Assembly (NCBI RefSeq): GCF_000199675.1
Contig: NC_014960.1
Location: forward strand, 2,790,001 to 2,854,000
Reading direction: 5' to 3'
Source of the DNA: Anaerolinea thermophila UNI-1
Lineage (GTDB): Bacteria > Chloroflexota > Anaerolineae > Anaerolineales > Anaerolineaceae
DNA: 64,000 bases
In this document: positions 16,337 through 24,361 of the stretch, one piece after another
How positions within the stretch are numbered: position 1 is the stretch's first letter
How the letters are laid out: the number at the start of each line of letters is the position of its first letter
Notes under the pieces: generated by a model
Told to the model about the DNA's origin: nothing
The model's database searches: none
The model's input: the letters and a program-made list of their open reading frames with translations, nothing else
Position numbers and translations under genes: made by a program

Positions 16337-17476
16337 ATGAGCACGATGCCCGAATCATCCACGCTATCGTTTGTCCTGGAACAATTCTTTCCCTCTCACC
16401 AGTGCCTTGAGATTGAGCGCATTGACAACGGGCATATTCACGAGACTTTGTCTGCTCGCTTGCAAACGCCCCAGGGCACGCAGGACGTGGTGCTTCAACG
16501 CATGAACCAGCACGTCTTCCCTCACCCCGAACAGGTGATGGAGAATATCCTGCTGGTTACCCGGCATTTGCAGGAGAGTTACCTGGCTGAAGGACAAAAC
16601 CCCGAAGGACGGGTACTGCATTTCTTTGCCACGCCCTCCGGAGAATACCTTATACGCGACTCCGCGGGCGGGGTCTGGCGCGCAGCGCAGAAAATCCCCA
16701 ACGCCCGCACTTATGAAACCACGCAGGATTTCAAAATCCTTTTTGAGGTGGCGTGGGCATTTGGCGACTTCCAGCGCCGGCTGATTTCTCTGGAAGGTAC
16801 GCGCCTGCACGAAACCATTCCACAATTTCACCACACGCGCAAACGCTTTAACGATTTCATCCAAGCCGTCGAGCAGGATGCTTCTAACCGCGCATTGAGC
16901 GTTCGGCAGGACATTGAATATTTACAACGCCGTGAAGATAATGTGGATATCGTGGTGGACGCACTGGCAAAAGGGCATCTTCCCTCCCGCGTGACCCACA
17001 ATGACACCAAAATCAACAACGTGCTGATGGATCGTACCAGCGGTAATGCCCTGTGCGTAATTGACCTGGACACGGTTATGCCCGGCTCCATCCTGTACGA
17101 CTTTGGCGACCTGGTGCGCTCGGCGGCAAACACCGCACTGGAAGACGAAAAAGATCTTTCGCGGGTACATTTCGATGTTCCCCGTTTCATCCAACTGGCG
17201 CGCGGTTTCCTCAGCGCAGTCCGTGAAATGCTCTCTCCGCTGGAATGGGAACTGCTGGCATTTGCTCCGCGCCTCATCACCCTGGAGCAAGCCCTGCGTT
17301 TCCTGACCGATTACCTGCAGGGCGATGTGTATTACCGCATCGCCTACCCCCAGCACAATCTGCACCGCGCGCGCACCCAGATCCGCCTGCTTCAGGAAAT
17401 GGAACAGCAAGCCGGCTTGATGGAAAGCATTCTCGAACGGTGTAAAACCGATTCTACTCTTGGGAGGTTCTCATGA
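16337..17476 (+). CDS. Phosphotransferase similar to N-acetylhexosamine 1-kinase (NahK)
   Basis: 379 aa with an aminoglycoside-phosphotransferase (APH) fold. Catalytic Asp D223 lies in THNDTKINNVL and the metal-binding D243 in VIDLDTVMP. The N-terminus (IDNGHIHETL, then VLQRMNQHVFPHPEQVMENI) closely resembles bifidobacterial NahK, which phosphorylates GlcNAc/GalNAc at C1. Its stop overlaps the start of the GH20 hexosaminidase by 4 bp (ATGA), so the kinase would act on the monosaccharide that enzyme releases. An ATG three codons in is an alternative start. The APH assignment is firm; the NahK role rests on motif likeness plus context. Confidence 0.78.
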   Translation: MSTMPESSTLSFVLEQFFPSHQCLEIERIDNGHIHETLSARLQTPQGTQDVVLQRMNQHVFPHPEQVMENILLVTRHLQESYLAEGQNPEGRVLHFFATPSGEYLIRDSAGGVWRAAQKIPNARTYETTQDFKILFEVAWAFGDFQRRLISLEGTRLHETIPQFHHTRKRFNDFIQAVEQDASNRALSVRQDIEYLQRREDNVDIVVDALAKGHLPSRVTHNDTKINNVLMDRTSGNALCVIDLDTVMPGSILYDFGDLVRSAANTALEDEKDLSRVHFDVPRFIQLARGFLSAVREMLSPLEWELLAFAPRLITLEQALRFLTDYLQGDVYYRIAYPQHNLHRARTQIRLLQEMEQQAGLMESILERCKTDSTLGRFS

Positions 17477-19002
17477 AGGTTTTCCACATTATTCCTCAGC
17501 CCGCATTCATGTCTCTTCAGCCTGGGGAATTTCAGTTCACCGCTGAGACCGCCCTGGTTGCCGGGGCAGGTACAGAAGAAGTCACTGCCCTGGCGCATCT
17601 GCAACTGGCGCAAGCCGGGTTGGATTTACCCCTGGGGGAAGAAGGCGCTCAGGGCAAGGTCATTTTCGAACTTGTCCCCGACCTCAACCTGCCCAACAGC
17701 GAAGGATATTCTCTGAAAATCACCCCCGAAGAGATTCGCATCCGCGCGCAGGAAACCGCAGGGCTGTTTTACGGTTTGCAAACCTTGAGGCAAATGTTGC
17801 TGATTTCTCCGCAGGACTTTCGCCTGCCGTGCGTGGACATTGAGGACTACCCGCGTTTCCGCTGGCGGGGCGCCATGCTGGATGTGTGTCGCCACTTCAT
17901 GCCCAAATCCTTTGTGATGAAATTCATCGACCTGCTGGCACTGCACAAACTGAACACCTTCCACTGGCATCTCACCGATGATCAGGGCTGGCGCATTGAA
18001 ATCAAGCGCTACCCCCGCCTGACGGAAGTAGGATCGAAACGCAAAGAAACCCTCATCGGACGTCCCAGTTGGACAGACCCGAATGAAGACCGCTTTGACG
18101 GCATCCCTCATGGGGGCTTTTACACGCAGGAAGAAATCCGCGAGGTTGTGGAATATGCCCGTCAGCGTTTTGTCAATATTGTGCCGGAAATTGAAATGCC
18201 CGGTCACAGCACCGCCGCCATTGCGGCTTACCCCGAACTGGGCAATACCGGTCGTCAAATTGAAGTAGCCACCCGTTGGGGAATTTTCGAAGATATCTTC
18301 AACGTTGAGGAAAGCACCTTCCGCTTCCTGCAAAATGTGCTGGATGAGGTCATGGAACTTTTCCCTTCGCCCTTCATCCACATTGGCGGAGATGAAGTGC
18401 CCAAACAGCAGTGGCGGGAAAGCCCGCGCGTCCAGCAGAGGATGCGCGAACTGGGCATTGACAGCGAGGAAGAACTGCAGTCGTACTTCACCCGCCGCAT
18501 GGACGCCTTCCTGTTTGCCCGCGGCAGAAGGATGATCGGCTGGGATGAGATTCTGGAAGGCGGGCTGGCACCCGGCGCGGCAGTGATGTCCTGGCGCGGC
18601 GAGGCAGGCGGCATTGCCGCCGCCCAGGCAGGGCATGAAGTGGTGATGGCGCCCAACACCTATACCTACCTGGACTACTATCAGGGCCCACCCGAACGGG
18701 AACCCCTTGCCATTGGCGGTTTTGTCCCGCTGGAAAAAGTGTACAGTTACGAACCCATTCCCGCCGAATTACCCGCCGAGAAAGCCCATTTCATTCTCGG
18801 AGCGCAGGCGCAGTTATGGACGGAATACATGCCCACCCCGGAGCATGTGGAATACATGGCGTTCCCGCGCCTGTGTGCGCTGAGCGAAGTGGTTTGGAGC
18901 CGCCCCGACCAAAAAGACTTTGAAGGCTTCAAGGAAAGACTGCGCTCGCACGTTGCCCGCCTGGAACGTCTGGGGGTGAATTATCATCCGCTGGATGAGT
19001 AA
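17473..19002 (+). CDS. Beta-N-acetylhexosaminidase, GH20
   Basis: 509 aa. The N-terminal GH20b-type domain covers about 1-125 and the TIM barrel follows from PRFRWRGAMLDVCRHF. The catalytic Asp-Glu pair is D307-E308 in HIGGDEVP, used with the substrate acetamido group in the GH20 mechanism. Removes terminal GlcNAc/GalNAc from chitooligosaccharides, glycans or peptidoglycan fragments. No signal peptide is visible, so it probably works in the cytoplasm on imported oligosaccharides, consistent with the coupled sugar kinase. A terminator follows (19042-19080). Confidence 0.93.
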   Translation: MKVFHIIPQPAFMSLQPGEFQFTAETALVAGAGTEEVTALAHLQLAQAGLDLPLGEEGAQGKVIFELVPDLNLPNSEGYSLKITPEEIRIRAQETAGLFYGLQTLRQMLLISPQDFRLPCVDIEDYPRFRWRGAMLDVCRHFMPKSFVMKFIDLLALHKLNTFHWHLTDDQGWRIEIKRYPRLTEVGSKRKETLIGRPSWTDPNEDRFDGIPHGGFYTQEEIREVVEYARQRFVNIVPEIEMPGHSTAAIAAYPELGNTGRQIEVATRWGIFEDIFNVEESTFRFLQNVLDEVMELFPSPFIHIGGDEVPKQQWRESPRVQQRMRELGIDSEEELQSYFTRRMDAFLFARGRRMIGWDEILEGGLAPGAAVMSWRGEAGGIAAAQAGHEVVMAPNTYTYLDYYQGPPEREPLAIGGFVPLEKVYSYEPIPAELPAEKAHFILGAQAQLWTEYMPTPEHVEYMAFPRLCALSEVVWSRPDQKDFEGFKERLRSHVARLERLGVNYHPLDE

Positions 19003-19041
19003 AGACCTGACAAATTTGTAAAGGTTTTCGCGACTCTTTTT

Positions 19042-19080
19042 GGCAGGGTTTTCGTTTTCAATTAATGAGAAAACCCTGCC
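19042..19080 (+). terminator. Intrinsic terminator of the kinase-hexosaminidase operon
   Basis: Perfect 12-bp arms 19042-19053 and 19069-19080, with T5 just before and ATTTCTTTT after, so it may work both ways. It covers an ATG (19065) in frame with the sigma gene, ruling that out as the start. Confidence 0.8.
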
Positions 19081-19100
19081 ATTTCTTTTGCCAGAGAATC

Positions 19101-19658
19101 ATGCCTGAAACTTCGACCGTTCCTCACCTCATCGTACGAGCCCAGCGCGGAAGCCGGGAAGCCACGGCGCAGTTATACGAACTGTACCACGATGAAATCT
19201 ACCGTTTTCTGGCATACCGCACAGGCGATAGCGACTCCGCGGCAGATTTGACAGGGGAGGTTTTCCTGAAAATGGTGGAGGCTCTTCCCAATTACCGATC
19301 CAATGGCGCCCCGTTCCGGGCATGGCTGTATCAGATTGCCCGCAATCTTGCCATCGATCACTTCAGACGGGGGAAATCACACCCACAGGAAAACCTTTCA
19401 GAGAATCATCAAGCCGTGAATGAAACCCCGGAAGAAACCGTACAGTCCCGCAGTCAGGTACAGGAACTGTATATTGCCCTGCAACGCCTTCCCGAAGATC
19501 AACGCGATGTACTGGTTCTGCGTTTCCTGAATGGGCTTCCACTGGCAGAAGTTGCGCGCATTCTGCACCGCAGTGAAGATGCCATCAAGGGGCTGCAGCG
19601 GCGAGGCTTGATCGCTCTGCGTGAAGAGATGAAATCACTGGAGGTTCCTTATGTCTGA
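19101..19658 (+). CDS. ECF-like sigma-70 family sigma factor
   Basis: 185 aa with region 2 (LYELYHDEIYRFLAYR through FRAWLYQIARNLAIDHFRR) and region 4 (ALQRLPEDQRDVLVLRFLNGLPLAEVARIL), and no region 1.1 or 3. The start ATG at 19101 gives MPETSTVP; the upstream ATG lies in a terminator. Its end overlaps the FecR-type gene by 8 bp, so the two are made together. The expected role is transcribing a small regulon, possibly including itself, when released by its partner. No autoregulatory promoter motif could be identified with confidence. Confidence 0.9.
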   Translation: MPETSTVPHLIVRAQRGSREATAQLYELYHDEIYRFLAYRTGDSDSAADLTGEVFLKMVEALPNYRSNGAPFRAWLYQIARNLAIDHFRRGKSHPQENLSENHQAVNETPEETVQSRSQVQELYIALQRLPEDQRDVLVLRFLNGLPLAEVARILHRSEDAIKGLQRRGLIALREEMKSLEVPYV

Positions 19659-21303
19659 ACTGGATACCGCTCTTCAGGAATACTTGCAAAGGATGGAAGA
19701 AGGCGCCCCGCTGGAAGAGATTCTCTCCTCCCTTCCCCCGCAACATGCGGAACTGGCACCATTGCTGCAAACTGCCAGCACCCTGCGGCACTTCCCCCAT
19801 CCCAGTCTTTCTCCCCATCGTGCCAGAGAACAGCGCGAGCGCGTACTCCGTCCATTACGCCGCTGGGAATGGCAATTCCTCAATTTTCGCCTGCAACCCG
19901 CCATTGCCATTATGGCAGCCATTCTGCTGATGGCTTTCGCGGCGTTGATGCTGTTGCGTCCAACTACTACCGTTCACACAGCCACATTGCTGGAAGTCCA
20001 GGGAGTAGTCGAAGTCCTGCGCAACGGCGAATGGCAACTGGTGAGCACTGGAGAAAAAGTACAGGAAGGGGAGCAGGTACGCACCCGTGCCGACTCAAGC
20101 GTTGTCTTGCTCTACCCGGACGGTTCCCGCACCTCTTTGAGCGCTGAAACTGCAGTCAACCTTGTCAAACTGGGCGTTCAGGGGAACGAGGTGTTACAGG
20201 TGCGCCTGGAACAGACCAGCGGAGAAACCCGCCATTCGGTGGTACCTTTCCGCAACGCTTCCGCCTTCTTTGAGGTGAACACCCCCACGGGGAAAGCCAT
20301 CGTTCACGGCACCATTTTCTCGGTGCTGGTTGATGATCAGATCTTCAGCCGAGTTGCCGTCGAACGTGGCGTGGTGCAGGTGGTCAGCCCCAAAGAAGAT
20401 GTCAAACTCACCGCAGGGCAGGTGACGGTGGTCAATGAGAACGGTGATGTAGATGACCCGGCAGTGGATTTCCACATCCAGGGAAAGATTTCCGCCATAG
20501 ATAGCGACCAGTGGACAATCGCCGGGCTGTCCATCACGGTTCCACCCGACCTCGCCGCAACACTTTCTTTCCAGGTAGGCGATTGGGTACGGGTGTGGGG
20601 ACGCATCCTGCCCGATGGCACACGCATTGCCGACCGTTTTGACTACGCCGTCAACGACAAAGAGAAACTGCGCTTTACCGGTGTGGTTGAGAGCATGGGA
20701 GCCGCTCAATGGATCATCAGTGGAGTGCCGGTGAAAGTAGATTCCGAAACCGAAATTGAAGGCACACCACAGGTTGGGGATGTCGTCCACGTTGCCTTCG
20801 TCATCCTGGAGGACGGTTCCTGGCTGGCGAAAGAGATTGAACTGGTAGAGGAAGAGGAACAGCCCACCCCCACCAGTGAAATCCCCCCCAGCGCAGAGCC
20901 TTCCGGAACGCCGGAACTCACTCCAACCCTGGAAGTCACCCCCACCCTGGAGATGACCCCGACCATTGAACCCACAGAAGAAGGAAACCGCGCAGGGTGT
21001 GAAACAACAGACAAACAACATCCGGAAGGACTGCGCCTTGCTGAACGCTATGGCGTGCCTTACGAAGAAATTATGGATTGGTTCTGCAAAGGATACGGAT
21101 TTGGCGAAATTGATCTGGCGTACGAAATGTCTGCCCAAAGCGGTATCCCTGTAACCGACATCTTTGCCCTGCGTGAAAGCGGCATGGGCTGGGGAAATAT
21201 CAAGAAATCTGTTGAAGCCACAGCAACACCCGAGCCCAAAGTGAAACCCGAAAAGACGCCCAAGCCTAAAAACACGCCACCCGGAAAGAAGCCAAAGCCC
21301 TAA
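19651..21303 (+). CDS. FecR-domain membrane protein with DUF5666-like repeats (putative sigma partner)
   Basis: 550 aa. Cytoplasmic N-terminus of about 75 residues with acidic and Leu-rich anti-sigma-like character, one transmembrane helix (about 80-102), and a FecR domain (about 112-270; GEQVRTRADSSVVLLYPDGS, FFEVNTPTGKAIVHGTIF). Two beta-rich DUF5666-like repeats follow (about 275-330 and 335-395), then a Thr/Pro-rich linker (about 405-445) and a terminal domain of about 75 residues with LAERYGVPYEEIMDWF and GYGFGEIDLAYEMS, ending in a Lys/Pro tail. The sigma gene overlaps it upstream, so it is probably the anti-sigma or signal-transducing partner with its sensor outside. The terminal domain is not assigned to a named family. 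Confidence 0.82.
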   Translation: MSELDTALQEYLQRMEEGAPLEEILSSLPPQHAELAPLLQTASTLRHFPHPSLSPHRAREQRERVLRPLRRWEWQFLNFRLQPAIAIMAAILLMAFAALMLLRPTTTVHTATLLEVQGVVEVLRNGEWQLVSTGEKVQEGEQVRTRADSSVVLLYPDGSRTSLSAETAVNLVKLGVQGNEVLQVRLEQTSGETRHSVVPFRNASAFFEVNTPTGKAIVHGTIFSVLVDDQIFSRVAVERGVVQVVSPKEDVKLTAGQVTVVNENGDVDDPAVDFHIQGKISAIDSDQWTIAGLSITVPPDLAATLSFQVGDWVRVWGRILPDGTRIADRFDYAVNDKEKLRFTGVVESMGAAQWIISGVPVKVDSETEIEGTPQVGDVVHVAFVILEDGSWLAKEIELVEEEEQPTPTSEIPPSAEPSGTPELTPTLEVTPTLEMTPTIEPTEEGNRAGCETTDKQHPEGLRLAERYGVPYEEIMDWFCKGYGFGEIDLAYEMSAQSGIPVTDIFALRESGMGWGNIKKSVEATATPEPKVKPEKTPKPKNTPPGKKPKP

Positions 21304-21338
21304 CCGGTAGAAAGAGGGGAAACTCCGGTTATAATACT

Positions 21339-21376
21339 CAGCAGTCTGGAGGCACCAGACTGCTGGGTGCATTTTT
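21339..21376 (+). terminator. Stem-loop with T-run between the FecR-type and cyclase genes
   Basis: Arms 21339-21349 and 21355-21365 are perfect 11-bp complements, followed by GGTGCA and five T. A TATAAT (21330-21335) lies immediately upstream, so it is either the terminator of the sigma-FecR operon or a 5' element of the cyclase transcript. Confidence 0.5.
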
Positions 21377-21392
21377 AAGAGGGAAAGCCATC

Positions 21393-22097
21393 ATGCCCGT
21401 TCTGAAATTTTCCCGCGTGGTTGAATTGTCGCATCCCATTCATCCGGAGATCCCCCAATGGCAGGGAGATCCCCCCGTGATCTTCACCCCACACACGGAT
21501 ATTCCTTCTTCAGGATATTTCCTGCGCGCCTTCTCCATGGGTGAACACAGCGGGACGCATCTGAATGCACCTGCCAGTTTCATCACCGGCGGACGCGGGG
21601 TGGATGAAATTCCAGCCGGTCAATTGCTCCTGCCTGCGGTGGTCATCTCCATCACCGAGAAAGCCCGGGCAAACCCGGATTATGCACTCTCCCTTGAGGA
21701 TATTACACGGTGGGAACAACACCACGGAGAAATTCCCGCAGGCGCACTGGTGCTGTTGCATACCGGCTGGTCACAATTCTGGAACGACCCACAACGCTAC
21801 TATGGTTTGGATGAGCAACACAACACGCATTTCCCGGGATTTGACACACAATGCGCCCGTTTCCTCATGACCCAACGAGGAGCGGCAGGACTGGGTTGTG
21901 ATACGCCGGGTGTAGAACCCGCCTGGGACATCCATTTCAGCGTCAATCGTTGTATTGCCGAGCATGACGGGCTGGCGCTGGAAAACCTCACCAACCTGCA
22001 AGAATTGCCACCCATTGGCGCCTGGGTGTTCATCGGGCGACTGGCTCTCAAAGACGGAAGCGGTTCTCCGATTTGTGTGCTGGGACTGACCCCTTGA
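21393..22097 (+). CDS. Cyclase-family metal-dependent hydrolase (kynurenine formamidase-like)
   Basis: 234 aa. The family's metal-binding motif appears as HSGTHLNAPASF; the usual motif is HxGTHxDxPxH, so Asp is Asn and the last His is Ser here. Further conserved blocks: VLLHTGWSQFW and GAAGLGCDTPGVEP. The family includes kynurenine formamidase and isatin hydrolase, but the substrate is unknown and the altered ligands point to a subgroup. AAGAGGGAAA precedes the ATG. Ends 2 bp before the stop of the convergent diguanylate cyclase. Confidence 0.82.
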   Translation: MPVLKFSRVVELSHPIHPEIPQWQGDPPVIFTPHTDIPSSGYFLRAFSMGEHSGTHLNAPASFITGGRGVDEIPAGQLLLPAVVISITEKARANPDYALSLEDITRWEQHHGEIPAGALVLLHTGWSQFWNDPQRYYGLDEQHNTHFPGFDTQCARFLMTQRGAAGLGCDTPGVEPAWDIHFSVNRCIAEHDGLALENLTNLQELPPIGAWVFIGRLALKDGSGSPICVLGLTP

Positions 22098-22099
22098 AA

Positions 22100-24352
22100 C
22101 TACAGGTAATCTGCCGTTTCTTCGCGGCGATGCGCCTGCTTCTGAGCATACATTGCCGTGTCGGCGCGCCGGTAAGTCTCCAGCAAAGGTTCGCCCGGTT
22201 GAGACACCGCCAGTCCCATAGACACACGAACCATGCGTGCTACAGGATTCTGAGGATCGAGCATGGATTGAAGCGACTCTTGAATACGTTGCATCACCGC
22301 TTCGCCGGCGGACTCATCTGCACCATTCAGAATCACCACAAACTCATCTCCCCCTATCCGTGCTGCCATGTCTTCCGAGCGCACACTGGCTTGAATGGCT
22401 TGCGCTACCAGGCGGATGTACTCATCCCCGCTGGTATGTCCAAAGGTGTCATTGACCCGCTTCAGATGGTCTAAATCCAGGACAATCAGACATACCGGCA
22501 TCGTGTGCGGCGCGCGGTAACCGATGCGCTCTTCAAAGACCCGACGGTTGTATAACCCGGTGAGGGTATCGCGGGTATTTTGATGTACCAGCAGTGTTTC
22601 AATGCGCCGCCGTTCAGTCAGTTCATCATTGAGGGAGGCGTACAACAGGGCAAGTTCAATCACCTGAAGCACCCCGCTGGCAACCACCTCCAGGGTTTGA
22701 ATCTCCACTGGCTCAAAGGGTTGATGCCTGCCTCTCCCTACTACCAGAAAGGCTTCTGCCGCTCCCGCTGGAGTCTGACGAAGAAGTAACAGATGTTCCA
22801 CCTGTAAGTTCACCAGTTCGCTCAGGAATGGAGGCTGGCTGTCCAGCCTTGAAATGGCAATGGAACTCACCCGGTTATGGTTTCCATGAAAGACGCGGAA
22901 CAACGCGTCCGATTGTTGATCCATGCGTTCCATGAGCGAGGCTTCCCCCTGGAGAAAAGCGCCTCTGACCTGCAATCGCGCGTTGGAATGCTCCCGAATC
23001 AACAACAGGGTCAGCGAGGCATTCAACGCCTGTGCCAGCACCCGGCACATTTCCTCCAGCATGTTCTCGGGGTTATGTACGTTCAGTAAGCGATTTAACA
23101 ATTCCAGACGTTGAAGGTTCAAACGCAATTCCTGTTCGGTTTGACGGCGTTCGGCAATCTCGCGTTCCAGTTCTGCCGTGCGCACTTTCACCCGTTCTTC
23201 CAATTGCTCTGCCATGCGCTGAAGTTCCAGCATGGCATGTTTGCGACGCGCAGTTTCCAGTTCCAGGGCCTGATGGCGTTCTTCCAGTTGCGCTTCGCGT
23301 TCTTGAATCTGCTGGAACATGGTTTGGAAAGCGCTGGCAAGATCGCCCAGTTCATCTTCTCTGTCCAGATTCAAATTAATGTTGCACTCTCCACGCTCCA
23401 TCTGCCCAATGGCCTGACGGAGATTGGACAGAGGAGTGAAAATCAATAATTTCAAATACCATCTGCTCCAAAAAGCAATTCCAATGATAAACATCAGAAT
23501 TCCGACTCCCAGAACAAACACCGCTTGCCAAGAAGCCGAACGTACCCTGGAGAAAGGAACTTCAGAGAATACAATCCACGAAGTCTCTCCCACAGGCGCA
23601 GCCACCAAGAGGACTTCCTCTCCACGCAGACCGGTAACTCTACCACTCCACCCCACAGCACCTTTCAGGTTTAAGCCCACGTAAAGAGGCTTTTCACGAA
23701 TAGAAACCCGAATCCAATCCAGGTCAGGATGCACCAGAATCTCGCCGTTCTGGTCGACAATCCAGGTGTTAACCAACGGGTCAGATGAGTAAGGTTTGAC
23801 CCCATGCTGTAAGGTATCCAGGGAAATCACTCCGGCAAGCACTCCCCCGCGCTCACCCGGAAGCGCCATTAACAAGATGAAGCCCTCATTTTCCACAGGT
23901 TGAGCACCACTGAGATAACGCTCTCCCCGCAGAGCGGTCTGAAACCAGAGCGACTGACGAACGGTAAAGAGATTGCCCATGATGGGCGCACCGGAAGCCT
24001 CATGGAGAATCACCCTGCCGGCTTCATCCACCCAGACAATTTCCTTAAACGCTGTGTACTCTTTCAAAATTTGTTGTGCGGCAGCAAAGGTATGTTCATC
24101 CTGGGGATTTAAGACAGAGAGAGTCCTTAACGCTCGTTCATACACTCTTAAATAGGATTCGATATTTGAGACTGCCTGTCTGTTAATATCCTGAAGGTGC
24201 GCGCTCCATAAACTTTCCTGATGCATGCGCAGGAAGGTATATATCAGATACCCCATCACCACAAACACAACCAGCAACAGCGTTCCCAGCCACGCCATCA
24301 TTTGCAGGCGGAGGGAACGATAGAAAGGGGGAGGTAAGACTCTTAAGCGCAT
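22100..24352 (-). CDS. Membrane receptor diguanylate cyclase (CACHE-HAMP-GAF-GGDEF)
   Basis: 750 aa. A transmembrane helix (about 17-40) is followed by a periplasmic or extracellular sensor of about 240 residues with dCACHE character (YLRVYERALRTLSVLNPQDE, VWVDEAGRVILHEASGAP). A second helix (about 280-302), HAMP (about 303-355), a long coiled coil (about 355-425), a GAF-like domain (about 430-565) and GGDEF (about 585-745) complete it. The active-site GGDEF and the RxxD inhibitory site (RSED) are intact. GAGGTAAACGA precedes the ATG. The preceding gene, 9 nt upstream, encodes a PotD-like binding lipoprotein with no permease, as in Vibrio nspS-mbaA, suggesting that the receptor reads a bound small molecule. 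Confidence 0.9.
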   Translation of the reverse strand: MRLRVLPPPFYRSLRLQMMAWLGTLLLVVFVVMGYLIYTFLRMHQESLWSAHLQDINRQAVSNIESYLRVYERALRTLSVLNPQDEHTFAAAQQILKEYTAFKEIVWVDEAGRVILHEASGAPIMGNLFTVRQSLWFQTALRGERYLSGAQPVENEGFILLMALPGERGGVLAGVISLDTLQHGVKPYSSDPLVNTWIVDQNGEILVHPDLDWIRVSIREKPLYVGLNLKGAVGWSGRVTGLRGEEVLLVAAPVGETSWIVFSEVPFSRVRSASWQAVFVLGVGILMFIIGIAFWSRWYLKLLIFTPLSNLRQAIGQMERGECNINLNLDREDELGDLASAFQTMFQQIQEREAQLEERHQALELETARRKHAMLELQRMAEQLEERVKVRTAELEREIAERRQTEQELRLNLQRLELLNRLLNVHNPENMLEEMCRVLAQALNASLTLLLIREHSNARLQVRGAFLQGEASLMERMDQQSDALFRVFHGNHNRVSSIAISRLDSQPPFLSELVNLQVEHLLLLRQTPAGAAEAFLVVGRGRHQPFEPVEIQTLEVVASGVLQVIELALLYASLNDELTERRRIETLLVHQNTRDTLTGLYNRRVFEERIGYRAPHTMPVCLIVLDLDHLKRVNDTFGHTSGDEYIRLVAQAIQASVRSEDMAARIGGDEFVVILNGADESAGEAVMQRIQESLQSMLDPQNPVARMVRVSMGLAVSQPGEPLLETYRRADTAMYAQKQAHRREETADYL

Positions 24353-24361
24353 TCGTTTACC

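Noticed and set aside
20194..21372. Long open frame on the minus strand opposite the FecR-type gene (also 17626-18636 minus and 35068-36480 plus).
   Set aside because: They overlap genes with clear family motifs, have no family signature or ribosome site, and their composition is that of a shadow frame.
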